Shown: positions 17,571 to 25,793 of the stretch, piece after piece
How the letters are laid out: each line of letters opens with the position of its first letter
Position numbering within the stretch: position 1 is the first letter of the stretch
Source of the DNA: Mycobacterium sp. 1245805.9
GTDB lineage: Bacteria; Actinomycetota; Actinomycetes; Mycobacteriales; Mycobacteriaceae
Assembly: GCF_001672915.1 (NCBI RefSeq)
Contig: NZ_LZKR01000013.1
Location: 62,001 to 126,000, forward strand
Direction of reading: 5' to 3'
DNA length: 64,000 nucleotides
The notes under the pieces: generated by a model
Told to the model about the DNA's origin: nothing
Databases searched by the model: none
The model's input: only the letters and a program-made list of their open reading frames with translations
Position numbers and translations under genes: made by a program

Positions 17571-18358
17571 CCACCCCACGGTCCACGGATGGCGGGGAGC
17601 CAGAACTGATCGTCGAGATCGTGCCGCCCCTGCTGATTCTCAAGATCAACCGGAGCTTTGCCCGCAACGCGATGACAAAGGCCGTCGCTGAAGACATCGC
17701 GTCAGCCTTGGACACCCTGGACTCCTCGCCCGACCTCGCGGTCGCGGTAATTACCGGTCTCGGCGGGAATTTCTGTGCCGGAATGGATCTCAAGCGCTTC
17801 GCAGCCGGAGAGCTACCAAAGGTGCCCGGCCGCGGCTTCGCCGGCTTTGTCGAGGCGCCGCCACGCAAGCCGATAATCGCGGCAGTGGAAGGTTGGGCAC
17901 TTGGTGGCGGCTTCGAACTGGTTTTGGCTTGCGACTTAGCGGTTGCGGGACGTTCCGCCAAGTTCGGCCTGCCGGAAGTCAAACGCGGGCTCATTGCGCG
18001 GGCCGGCGGCGCGGTGCGTCTGCCGCGCAGAATCCCGCGTGCGGCGGCACTGGAGATCCTGATGACGGGTGAGCCGATATCTGCCGATCAGGCCAGTCGA
18101 TTCGGGTTGCTGAACCGGGTCGTCGATGATGGTCAGGCACTTCAAGCCGCGATGGGTCTGGCGCGAACCATCGCCGCAAACGCGCCGCTGGCGGTACAGG
18201 GAGTCAAGCAACTCGTCAATGAATCGGCGTCGTGGCCCGACGGCGAGATCTTCATTCGCCAGGTCCCGATAACAGATTCGGTTTTCAATTCTCAGGATGC
18301 CGAGGAGGGTCGAAAAGCATTCGCCGAGAAGCGGTTACCGTTGTGGCAAGGCAGATAG
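17567..18358 (+). CDS. Enoyl-CoA hydratase/isomerase (crotonase) family protein
   Basis: This is a 263-residue crotonase, the second of the cluster. GLGGNFCAGMDLKRF and VEGWALGGGFELVLACDLAVAG form the oxyanion hole and CoA site, and FGLPEVKRGLIARAGGAVRLPR keeps the PE glutamate common in hydratases, unlike the homologue at 1876. GTG 17567 overlaps the ALDH stop (GTGA). It is the last gene of the long operon; the next gene has its own operator-bearing promoter region. Confidence 0.9.
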   Translation: MTTPRSTDGGEPELIVEIVPPLLILKINRSFARNAMTKAVAEDIASALDTLDSSPDLAVAVITGLGGNFCAGMDLKRFAAGELPKVPGRGFAGFVEAPPRKPIIAAVEGWALGGGFELVLACDLAVAGRSAKFGLPEVKRGLIARAGGAVRLPRRIPRAAALEILMTGEPISADQASRFGLLNRVVDDGQALQAAMGLARTIAANAPLAVQGVKQLVNESASWPDGEIFIRQVPITDSVFNSQDAEEGRKAFAEKRLPLWQGR

Positions 18359-18380
18359 GCAGTCGTGGCGGTGAACTAGA

Positions 18381-18398
18381 TTGTCAAATTGTTGACTT
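18381..18398. promoter_or_regulatory. Operator-like inverted repeat, motif A site 5
   Basis: TTGTCAAATTGTTGACTT matches the consensus at 14 of 18 positions, and its inner part GTCAA-N4-TTGAC is perfectly symmetric. It lies in the 221-bp gap between the crotonase and the third P450, about 180 bp before that start. Confidence 0.55.
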
Positions 18399-18579
18399 AT
18401 ATCCGGCGAACTGTGAAGATGTTCAGCGAGGACGTGCTTTTCGCTATGGCGTGGGCGGCTAAGCCTACGATGGCCAGCGCCGCTGGGGGCTTGTCCTGCG
18501 ATGCGCTGGTCTCGCGTCGCGTGGGCCGCTCATCTGCGGAGGTGCAACCACGACCGATCCCCAGAAAGGGCGACACCTG

Positions 18580-19782
18580 ATGGGTGCGAGCATTACCAGT
18601 GAGATCTTCTACGATCCGTATGACGTCGAACTCAACGAAGACCCGTACCCGTTGTTTCGGCGCCTCCGGGAGGAAGCCCCGCTGTCATTCAATGAGCAGC
18701 ACGACTTTTACGCCCTAAGTAGATACGCCGACGCTCAACACGCTCTCCACGATCACCAGAACCTCAGCTCTGCGCGCGGCAACATCCTCGAGTTGATCAA
18801 AGCCAACATGCCGGTTCCGCCCGGCATGTTTTTGATGCAGGATCCACCAACCCATGACATCTACCGAAAGGTTCTGTCGCGGATGTTCACGCCGCGCAAG
18901 ATGCGCGAGATCGAAGACACCGCTCGCGACTTCTGCGCGCGCAGCCTGGATCCGTTGGTCGGCGCCGGCGAATTTGATTTCGTCACGAACCTCGGCGCGG
19001 AGATGCCGATGCGAGTCATCTGCGCGTTGCTCGGCATACCCGACGACATGCAGGAGGCGGTGCGCGAGCTGTCCGACAGTCATGTGAACACCGAAGCCGG
19101 CGGCACCATGAAGTCCGCCTCGTCAGGGTACGAGACTGGCGAACTGTTTGCCGAATACGTCGATTGGCGAGCCAAGAATCCGTCGACCGACATCGTCACC
19201 GAGATGCTCGCAACCGAGATCGTCGACGTGAACGGCGACGTGCGACTGCTCACCAGGGAGGAGGCCCTCGTATGCATCGTGCAAGTGGCTTTCGCGGGCG
19301 CCGAGACGACCACTCGCCTGATCGGGTGGGCTGGAAAGGTTTTGGCCGAGCATCCCGAGCAACGCCAAGAGCTCGTCGCCGACCGCAGTCTCATTCCCAA
19401 CACCGTCGAAGAGCTGATGCGGTTTGAATCGCCCGCCCCCCACATCGCGCGGTATGTGGCCAAGGATGTCGAGTACTGCGGACAAACTATTCCCGCCGGC
19501 AACAACCTGCTGTTGATCGTGGGCGCCGCGAATCGCGATCACCGTCAGTTCCCACCTGATGGCGACGTCTTCGACATCCACCGAAAGGCCGTGGCCCACC
19601 TAGGCTTCGGGGTTGGTGTGCACTATTGCTTGGGGGCGTCTATGGCGCGCATGGAGGGAAGAGTGGCGATCGACGAGATTTTGAACCGGTTCCCCGAGTG
19701 GGACATCGACATGACCCGGGCCCGGATGGTCACGACGTCGACGGTGCGCGGCTGGGATACATTGCCGGCCATCGTGTCCTGA
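18580..19782 (+). CDS. Cytochrome P450 monooxygenase
   Basis: This is a 400-residue class I P450 with the I-helix segment AFAGAETTTRLIG, the ExxR motif in EELMRFE, and the heme loop FGVGVHYCLG with Cys350. It stands alone between two promoters: upstream a gap with a motif A site, downstream a convergent DapA-fold gene six bases away. Like the other two P450s it shows no membrane anchor. Confidence 0.95.
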   Translation: MGASITSEIFYDPYDVELNEDPYPLFRRLREEAPLSFNEQHDFYALSRYADAQHALHDHQNLSSARGNILELIKANMPVPPGMFLMQDPPTHDIYRKVLSRMFTPRKMREIEDTARDFCARSLDPLVGAGEFDFVTNLGAEMPMRVICALLGIPDDMQEAVRELSDSHVNTEAGGTMKSASSGYETGELFAEYVDWRAKNPSTDIVTEMLATEIVDVNGDVRLLTREEALVCIVQVAFAGAETTTRLIGWAGKVLAEHPEQRQELVADRSLIPNTVEELMRFESPAPHIARYVAKDVEYCGQTIPAGNNLLLIVGAANRDHRQFPPDGDVFDIHRKAVAHLGFGVGVHYCLGASMARMEGRVAIDEILNRFPEWDIDMTRARMVTTSTVRGWDTLPAIVS

Positions 19783-19788
19783 GCATCG

Positions 19789-20748
19789 TCAGATCTGGAC
19801 AGGTTGCAGTTTGAACTCGGCGATGATCTCGTCGGCGATCCGGAATTCGGCATCGCCGGCTGCGCGTCTCGGGGGTCGCGTCGTCCCAACCGGTAGGCCG
19901 AGTCGAACGAGTATGGCCTTGAGGATGATCAGGCCGCCGGCGCCCAACACGCGTTGGAACAATCGAAGGGTACTGCGATACGTTTGCGCGAGCAGGGGCA
20001 GGTCGCCGGCGGCCCACGCGGCCATGAAGGCGGTGTAGAGCTCGGGGGCGATGTTCACGTCCATTGAGCTGGTGAAGCCTTTAGCCCCAAGGGCACAGGA
20101 GTCAATGGCGCGCAAGGGAGATCCGGTCCACACCGGGAAACGATCGCCCACCGCTTCCAGCAGCCGCGGGAGATACACGTTGTTCTGCAGATGGGTGGCG
20201 GTCAGCCCGACGACCCGGTCGCCGTGGTCGGCGGCAATGGCGGCGAGCGTTTCCGGCGCGATTTCGTATCCAGCGGACACATGCGATGTGAGGATGACTG
20301 GGACTTGAGTGGCGGACAAGACGGTGTCGTAGAACGATCGCAATTCGTCTTCCGTCGGCACATAGCTATGTCCAGGTTCCAGGGGCCCCACTTGCACCGC
20401 TGTGACGCCGACGTCGGACATCCGCTTGCAGAAATGGATTGCTTGATGAGCAGATCGCGGTTCGGTACCCATCGCGTAAACCGATGCCTGCGAGCCGACT
20501 TGGTTTACGGTCAGTTGCGCGAGGCGGTCTACCTCGGCGATGGACAGCACGTTTCCCTCGGCTGTGCCGCTGCTGACGATCCAGAGATCCAGTCCGGCCG
20601 CCGCCAACCGACGGACCTGTGCGCTATACACCTCCTCATTGATGTTGTTTCGCTCGTCGAAGGGCGTTAACAGGGACGCGCCGAGCCGGAGCTCACGGTG
20701 CGGTTGCGGCAAGCGGGTGTGTGGTAATGCGCTCTTGCCTGCGGTCAT
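19789..20748 (-). CDS. DapA-fold (dihydrodipicolinate synthase/NAL superfamily) protein lacking the usual catalytic lysine
   Basis: This protein has 319 residues from ATG 20748. The overall pattern is that of class I lyases of the DapA/NanA superfamily: GASLLTPFDERNNINEEVYSAQV at the N-terminus, the VPVILTSH strand and the SCALGAKGFTSSM segment. However, the Schiff-base lysine strand that normally reads V-x-G-x-K reads RVVGLTATH here (Thr183), and the family Tyr of the YN-x-P motif is replaced (VILT, Thr154). The frame is open up to 20985, but that part contains two operator sites, so the short start is chosen. It may be a non-aldolase member or use another mechanism. Confidence 0.78.
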   Translation of the reverse strand: MTAGKSALPHTRLPQPHRELRLGASLLTPFDERNNINEEVYSAQVRRLAAAGLDLWIVSSGTAEGNVLSIAEVDRLAQLTVNQVGSQASVYAMGTEPRSAHQAIHFCKRMSDVGVTAVQVGPLEPGHSYVPTEDELRSFYDTVLSATQVPVILTSHVSAGYEIAPETLAAIAADHGDRVVGLTATHLQNNVYLPRLLEAVGDRFPVWTGSPLRAIDSCALGAKGFTSSMDVNIAPELYTAFMAAWAAGDLPLLAQTYRSTLRLFQRVLGAGGLIILKAILVRLGLPVGTTRPPRRAAGDAEFRIADEIIAEFKLQPVQI

Positions 20749-20777
20749 CGCCGCACCGTACAGGCCCCAATGGGTAA

Positions 20778-20795
20778 TGATCAAGACTTTGACCG
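20778..20795. promoter_or_regulatory. Operator-like inverted repeat, motif A site 6
   Basis: Read on the minus strand this is CGGTCAAAGTCTTGATCA, with 13 of 18 consensus matches; its core GTCAAARTCTTGA is nearly that of sites 1 and 3. It lies 30 bp upstream of the DapA-fold gene start. Confidence 0.45.
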
Positions 20796-20843
20796 AAGCC
20801 GCCGACGCGCGACGACGCGTGTGCTTGACGGCGGTGCGCCTAA

Positions 20844-20861
20844 TAGTCAAAGATATGACTA
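20844..20861. promoter_or_regulatory. Operator-like inverted repeat, motif A site 7
   Basis: TAGTCAAAGATATGACTA has perfect six-base arms (TAGTCA/TGACTA) around six central bases. It lies in the 254-bp divergent region between the DapA-fold gene and the acyl-CoA dehydrogenase, so it may act on both. Confidence 0.6.
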
Positions 20862-21002
20862 ATGGATGTCCACGCGGTGACTTATGTAACCGGTTGCTCG
20901 GGTTGGACTCGTAATGCTGCGGGTTCAAACCACTGACGCGAAGCCGGCCGCACCGCAACGCCGGCCTGATTCGACCGTCGTGCATCCCTGAGAGGAGGCG
21001 CC

Positions 21003-22151
21003 TTGCGGCGCGATCTGTTCACCGACGACCACGAGGCACTTCGCTCGCTCCTGCGCGGCTTCGTCGAGAAGGAAGTGGTGCCAGAGTATCCCGGATGGGA
21101 AAAGGCTGGGCGGATGCCCCGCGGGGTGTTCAAAAGGCTAGGGTCCCTCGGCGTGCTGGGGATGGCTATTCCCGAGGAGTATGGCGGCGGTGGAATACCG
21201 GACTACCGCTACAACGTGATCATGCAGGAGGAGGCATCGCGGGCATTCGTGACGTTTTCGACGGTGCGAACGCAGCTCGACGTGATCCTGCCGTACTTCT
21301 TGAACTGCGCCAACGAGGAACAGCGAGCACGCTGGTTTCCCGGGTTGGCCGACGGCAGCCTACTTACCGCCATCGCGATGACCGAGCCGGGCACTGGTTC
21401 AGATCTCGCCGGCATGCGCACGAGCGCCGTACGTGACGGTGACGAGTGGATCATCAACGGCGCCAAGACATTCATCACCGGTGGGATGCAGGCTGACCTG
21501 GTGATTGTGGTGGCGCGAACATCGACTGATCCTGGCAACCGTCGCAAGGGTTTGACGCTGTTCGTCGTCGAGGATGGAATGCCCGGATTCACCCGTGGTC
21601 GAGAGCTGGAGAAGATGGGATGCAAGGTGCAGGACACCGCGGAGCTGTCATTCGTGGATGTTCGGGTGCCGGCCCAGAACGTGCTGGGCGAGGTAGACGA
21701 GGCGTTCGTCTACCTGGGTATGAACTTGCCCCAAGAGCGGCTAACCATCGCGGTCGGAGCGGTCGCACAGGCTCGGTCAGCGATCGCCGCGGCTATCGAG
21801 TACACCCAGAGCCGCAAAGTGTTCGGGACGACGGTGGCGTCGTTTCAAAACACCAAATTCGAACTGGCGGCGTGCTCGACTGAGGTAGAAGCAGCGCAGG
21901 CAATGGTCGACCGCGCCACCGTACTGCACGTTGAAGATGCGTTGACGCCGGACGACGCTGCACGTGTCAAGCTGTTTTGCACCGAAATGCAACAGCGAGT
22001 CGTGGATCGTTGCCTACAGCTGTTCGGCGGTTACGGATACATGATGGAGTATCCAATCGCGCGGCTGTACAACGATGCTCGGGTGACCCGTATCTATGCG
22101 GGCACCAGCGAGGTGATGAAGGTGATCATCGCGAAGTCACTAGGCCTCTGA
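21003..22151 (+). CDS. Acyl-CoA dehydrogenase (FadE family)
   Basis: This is a 382-residue full-length acyl-CoA dehydrogenase. Seen are AMTEPGTGSDLAGMRT, WIINGAKTFITGGMQADLVIVVART, QSRKVFGTTVASFQNTKF in the C-terminal helices, and the terminal YAGTSEVMKVIIAKSLGL. The start is TTG 21003, decided by the excellent ribosome-binding site AGGAGG at 20992-20997 and by the MRRDLFTDDHEALR N-terminus typical of the family. It is divergent from the DapA-fold gene and closes the catabolic cluster; the gene content changes sharply after it. Confidence 0.93.
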   Translation: MRRDLFTDDHEALRSLLRGFVEKEVVPEYPGWEKAGRMPRGVFKRLGSLGVLGMAIPEEYGGGGIPDYRYNVIMQEEASRAFVTFSTVRTQLDVILPYFLNCANEEQRARWFPGLADGSLLTAIAMTEPGTGSDLAGMRTSAVRDGDEWIINGAKTFITGGMQADLVIVVARTSTDPGNRRKGLTLFVVEDGMPGFTRGRELEKMGCKVQDTAELSFVDVRVPAQNVLGEVDEAFVYLGMNLPQERLTIAVGAVAQARSAIAAAIEYTQSRKVFGTTVASFQNTKFELAACSTEVEAAQAMVDRATVLHVEDALTPDDAARVKLFCTEMQQRVVDRCLQLFGGYGYMMEYPIARLYNDARVTRIYAGTSEVMKVIIAKSLGL

Positions 22152-22268
22152 GGCACGTTGACGACGCCACCGGGCGCGGAGCCGCAAGACGGCGTCAACT
22201 GCCGTAGTAGCGAGTCTTGATTTACCATCCGCGCGGCGAAGGTCGCCGATCTTTGCCAATATTGGGTT

Positions 22269-23300
22269 GTGAATGAGAGGGTCTACGTCCTTGGGGCCGG
22301 ATTCAGTTGCGCTCTCAGTAGCGCCATGCCGAGCATGAAGGACCTATCTGAAGCAGTGCGCAGTGACTTGACAACGCCGGGCCGCCCTGCAATTCCGGGC
22401 GACGGTACGCCAGTTGCCAACGACTTCGAGCAATGGCTGAGCTATCTCGTCGAGGCCCCACCGTGGCTATCGGAAGCTGAACGAGCGCGCAATCAGGCGG
22501 CATTTTTCGACGTATCTGATGCGGTCGCGAGAGTCCTGATGCGGAAACAACTTGATGCCGTAGCGGCGCCGCCGCCCGACTGGTTGGAGCCGTTACTTAT
22601 CAACTGGCACAACACCGACGCGACGGTAATCACGTTCAACTATGACCTGTTGGTAGAACTGGCTTGGAAGAGGTTCATCGCAGGTGTTCTAGCTTTCGAT
22701 AGCTGGGACAGCATACTAAGTTTGTATCCGGCCCCCATTACTCCCATCGGGGCCCGCGCCGGCAACGCTCTCGGCGGGGTACGCCCACCAAAAGGGCTTC
22801 AGTTGCTCAAGCTGCATGGATCACTGAATTGGTGGTACTCGGGTCCTCGCGCGACACCTGGTGACACGATCTACGGGATGCCGCTTAAGGGCGAGGAATG
22901 GAGCCCGAAAGGTTTTGAGTGGATCCCTGACCAAGCGGAACAGCTCGCGGTTGACCTAAAGCCCATGATCGTCCCGCCGACAGCGGTAAAGAGCCCGTAC
23001 TACATCAACCGGACCCTGCAATCTCTATGGCAGTCTGCCGCAGACGCGATCCGCGAAGCTGAGGAACTGATCGTGGTCGGCTTCAGTTTTCCGCCGACTG
23101 ACCTTCTGGTCAGTTCCCTGCTCAGCACTAATCTGCCGTCTACGAGTCGCATTACGCCGATAAACCGCACTGACCAGGCGGTTTCGCGGATACGAAGGGT
23201 ATTCGGCAAGGACGAGAACGATCCCAGCGTGAATGTCAACGACGAGTTCGCTGGCAAGCATACGGACCCGATCGGGGCTTGGGTGGATGCGCTCGCATAG
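22269..23300 (+). CDS. SIR2-like domain protein
   Basis: This 343-residue protein has the hallmarks of stand-alone SIR2-like (sirtuin-fold) proteins. GAGFS (residues 9-13) is the NAD-binding GAG-x-S loop, TFNYD (122-126) has the conserved Asn of the family's N-Y-D motif, KLHGSLNW (181-188) contains the putative catalytic His183, and VVGFSFPPTD (269-278) is the second Rossmann element. In bacteria such domains are often NADases in anti-phage systems. No partner domain is fused. The start GTG lacks a clear ribosome site. Its neighbour is a convergent protein kinase gene, and both sit in an accessory region left of a tRNA gene. The defence role is inference. Confidence 0.82.
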   Translation: MNERVYVLGAGFSCALSSAMPSMKDLSEAVRSDLTTPGRPAIPGDGTPVANDFEQWLSYLVEAPPWLSEAERARNQAAFFDVSDAVARVLMRKQLDAVAAPPPDWLEPLLINWHNTDATVITFNYDLLVELAWKRFIAGVLAFDSWDSILSLYPAPITPIGARAGNALGGVRPPKGLQLLKLHGSLNWWYSGPRATPGDTIYGMPLKGEEWSPKGFEWIPDQAEQLAVDLKPMIVPPTAVKSPYYINRTLQSLWQSAADAIREAEELIVVGFSFPPTDLLVSSLLSTNLPSTSRITPINRTDQAVSRIRRVFGKDENDPSVNVNDEFAGKHTDPIGAWVDALA

Positions 23301-23605
23301 CAAACCGCGTTATTGGCCGTCTGACCGAGACAGGGCACTTCGACCCTGTGCGCAGAGGCGGTAATCTTTGCAGCGCAGCGCATCCTGGCCTAGGAGCCGA
23401 TCGCGCAGACAGTGCTGGGGCCCCCAGGGCCCGCATCATGGTGCCCGTGGGATCCGGCCAGGCGGCGTGGTGGTGCGCTCGTTCTTCAAGGCCGACGTGG
23501 TCTACGAGATCCACAGCGACGACACGGTTTACGTCCACCCCGAGGCGACCGACGCATATCGGCAATAGAGCGCCGTCGAGACCAGGGTTGAACAGGCGTG
23601 CGGTG
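23301..23605. other. Gap between the convergent SIR2 and kinase genes, possible gene remnant
   Basis: No complete gene is convincing in these 305 bases. A plus-strand frame ending at 23568 carries VVVRSFFKADVVYEIHSDD followed by TVYVHPEATDAYRQ, which looks like genuine protein, but the sequence before it (23368-23470) reads as low-quality, Arg/Ser-rich text. It may be the 3' end of a decayed gene. No terminator hairpin with a T-tract was seen. Confidence 0.3.
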
Positions 23606-25024
23606 TCAATTCGTGGATTGATGTGGACGCGCAGTGACCCGAAATGCGAGTCCTGGGCCGCTGGCGGAGACGCGCGGTGTCCACTCTCCCCTCCTAGTTC
23701 GGTCCGCGAAACGAGCTAGCTGAGGCATGAGTTCGATTGGCGCGGAGATCCACTCAACATCGCTGTTGTCATCGCATACGGCAAGCTTGATCCAGTAAAC
23801 CTCCTGTGGGTTAAGAATTTGCCCAGGGGCGGAGGGAAAACTGGTCACTTCCAGAGCGTTTCGCGGAGCCGTCAACTGCGCTGTCCATTTCTCTACGACA
23901 TCTTCAGGGTCGTCCGACGGAACCTCGAATCCCCCCTTGATTAAGCTGATCTCAGCCCGACCCGATCCCGATCGCCGCGCCAGCCGAAGGTCAACCCGGT
24001 CAAGTACGACGGGCTCGCTCACGAAGAATGACTCAGCGATATCGTAGTCAGCACTGGGATCTCTATACCCTGTTCTGGCGGACAGGGAACTGCCCTCATG
24101 GCAGCTATCGTTCGGCCCAAAATTATCCTTGAGGACTGACAATCCCACCGCTCGGAAAGCATCATGCTCAGACAACTTTGCGAGTGCCCAATCGATGAAG
24201 TCGAGCAGCTCGGACGCGCTCCAGCGAGCAGCCGGATATTCGCAAACCGTGTGCTCTATGATGACTGAAAAGTATTGGCGGGCAAACCTATCTGCGAAAA
24301 CAAACGCCTCTTCTTCGAAGGTCTCACGACCCATCTTTCCTCGGCCAGTCGCCATCCAATGAAGGACCTTGCCAAGGCTGTAGATATCGCTCGGAGGGCC
24401 GATGGCCTCTGGATTACCGGCGTCGCATTCCGGCGCAGCGAAGTACCGATTGCCGAACCCTTCCCAGGTGTCGGTCAATCCAACCTCATCGTCGTACATG
24501 CAGATGCCGAAGTCGACTAAACATGGTGTGCCGTCATCGCGTACGGTCGCATTATTGGGCTTGATATCCCGGTGCACGACTTCTCTGTCGTTTGCGAACT
24601 TCGCAGCTTCGACAAGGCCGCGAAACCGTTGGAGAATCTGTTGCGGCTCAGCCAGATCCGGCAGATTCTCGAGGTTATAACCTGCGAACGGTGTCACGAA
24701 GAACGACTCCGCCTCGCTGACGTGCCGCGCGACCAGCGATGGAATGTTCGGTGACAGGTCAAGGCGATCCAGCGCATCAATCTCCCGCTCAAAACGGGCA
24801 AGGCGCTTCCGCCGCCTTTCGGGCGGCTCTCCAGCCCGACCGCCTCGAAGGACCTTCAACACGTACTCCGCGTCAGCATCCGTTGCGTTCAAATCACGAA
24901 CCAGATAGGCGGTACCCTGTGCACCGCCGCCGAGCTGCCGGATGACTTCCCAGCGATCTCCGAATACACGGGCTTTCTCCCGGCGACGTCGGCGGCGGTG
25001 TCCGCGTGGACCTTTTCCAGCCAT
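23606..25024 (-). CDS. Serine/threonine protein kinase with C-terminal beta-rich domain
   Basis: This is a 472-residue Hanks-type kinase. From ATG 25024 there is a basic tail (RRRRRREK), then the glycine loop LGGGAQGTAY (31-40), the ATP lysine Lys57 in VLKVL, HRDIKPNN (151-158) with catalytic Asp153, and DFG (171-173). Residues after about 310 form a separate beta-rich region ending in FRVTARPH, with no predicted membrane helix. It is therefore a soluble kinase, unlike the membrane-anchored Pkn proteins of mycobacteria. The frame extends to 25126, but that segment lacks family similarity. It follows a hypothetical gene on the same strand and converges with the SIR2-like gene. It could be a defence-linked kinase; the target is unknown. 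Confidence 0.88.
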   Translation of the reverse strand: MAGKGPRGHRRRRRREKARVFGDRWEVIRQLGGGAQGTAYLVRDLNATDADAEYVLKVLRGGRAGEPPERRRKRLARFEREIDALDRLDLSPNIPSLVARHVSEAESFFVTPFAGYNLENLPDLAEPQQILQRFRGLVEAAKFANDREVVHRDIKPNNATVRDDGTPCLVDFGICMYDDEVGLTDTWEGFGNRYFAAPECDAGNPEAIGPPSDIYSLGKVLHWMATGRGKMGRETFEEEAFVFADRFARQYFSVIIEHTVCEYPAARWSASELLDFIDWALAKLSEHDAFRAVGLSVLKDNFGPNDSCHEGSSLSARTGYRDPSADYDIAESFFVSEPVVLDRVDLRLARRSGSGRAEISLIKGGFEVPSDDPEDVVEKWTAQLTAPRNALEVTSFPSAPGQILNPQEVYWIKLAVCDDNSDVEWISAPIELMPQLARFADRTRRGEWTPRVSASGPGLAFRVTARPHQSTN

Positions 25025-25178
25025 GATCACCAGACTATCGAGCCGACCGCACCGCAAGTAGCACAGCGCACCGAATGCGCCTCTGACGTGCGCCGACCCC
25101 CCGCCAGGGAAGGCCCCTCCCACCATCCAGCTCGCACCGGCCAGGACAGCGGATTTTGGTCCGTACGGGTCTGGAGAT

Positions 25179-25793
25179 TTAATTCGGCGTGCGGCGCATC
25201 GTAGCGTTCCCAGAAGTACTCCGAGCGCTAGGTCCGCTCTGTTCGTATTTCCAGTGAAAAGTGCTCGCGTCGGCGGAATCTCGCGTCACCGTCAGTAAAA
25301 AGTTCTGATCCTCAGGGCGCACTTTCGCAAGCTCAATCGTGGATCCGATAGGATACCCGCCGATTGAATACTGCACGCTGATCGCTTGTTTGGGGCTTGG
25401 CCGCTCTACGATCAAGCGCACTATCGGGTTAAGCCGTTGATGCTGAGGGCTCTTCGTGGCAGCATCCGCGTCGCCGTCGATGGTCGCTAGCGCCTGTTGG
25501 AGAGCGTCTTCGGCAACGATTCCGGCGCAGTGAATCAGATACTCTCGTCCGACCCCAAAAACCGCATTAGCGCATCCGAGAAATCCGCCCGCAATTGCAA
25601 CCCCCTGCGATGCCGTCCGACGTTTCGCAGACCACCGCGTAACCCCCGCTGGGGTGATCCTCGACCACCGCAATACACACGCCCTGGCTGACGGGCTGGC
25701 GGGGTGGGTCGGAGTCCTGGCTGCTCTGAAATTGTGATTCTCAGCAGGCAATGACGGCCGTTGTCGGTGTGCTGAGCTAGTTTGTCGTGTCAT
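25179..25793 (-). CDS. Hypothetical protein, possibly frameshifted near its 5' part
   Basis: I do not recognise this protein. The last about 140 residues (from GVAIAGGFLGCANAVFGVGR onwards, including IVRLIVERPSPKQAISVQYS and the C-terminal NFLLTVTRDSADASTFHWKY) look like real coding sequence with Ig-like beta strands. The first about 60 residues are Arg/Ser/Pro-rich and look like out-of-frame reading. In the neighbouring minus-strand frame, from GTG 25680, a plausible stretch VCIAVVEDHPSGGYAVVCET runs until a stop in the overlap, so a frameshift or a much later start is likely. It lies 154 bp upstream of the kinase on the same strand. Confidence 0.5.
   Translation of the reverse strand: MTRQTSSAHRQRPSLPAENHNFRAARTPTHPASPSARACVLRWSRITPAGVTRWSAKRRTASQGVAIAGGFLGCANAVFGVGREYLIHCAGIVAEDALQQALATIDGDADAATKSPQHQRLNPIVRLIVERPSPKQAISVQYSIGGYPIGSTIELAKVRPEDQNFLLTVTRDSADASTFHWKYEQSGPSARSTSGNATMRRTPN

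Noticed and set aside
22190-22225. Half-site GAGTCTTGATTTA before the SIR2-like gene, like half of motif A
   Set aside because: The other half-site is missing (TAGTAGCG), so it does not meet the palindrome criterion.
22150-22270. Search for a copy of the tRNA-Arg 3' end as left attachment site
   Set aside because: No run resembling GGTTCGAATCCTGCCGGGGG or its complement was seen here or in 23300-23600 or 25700-25800.
23279-23719. A 146-codon plus-strand frame between SIR2 and kinase
   Set aside because: It overlaps the ends of both neighbouring genes and reads as Arg/Pro/Ser-rich noise.
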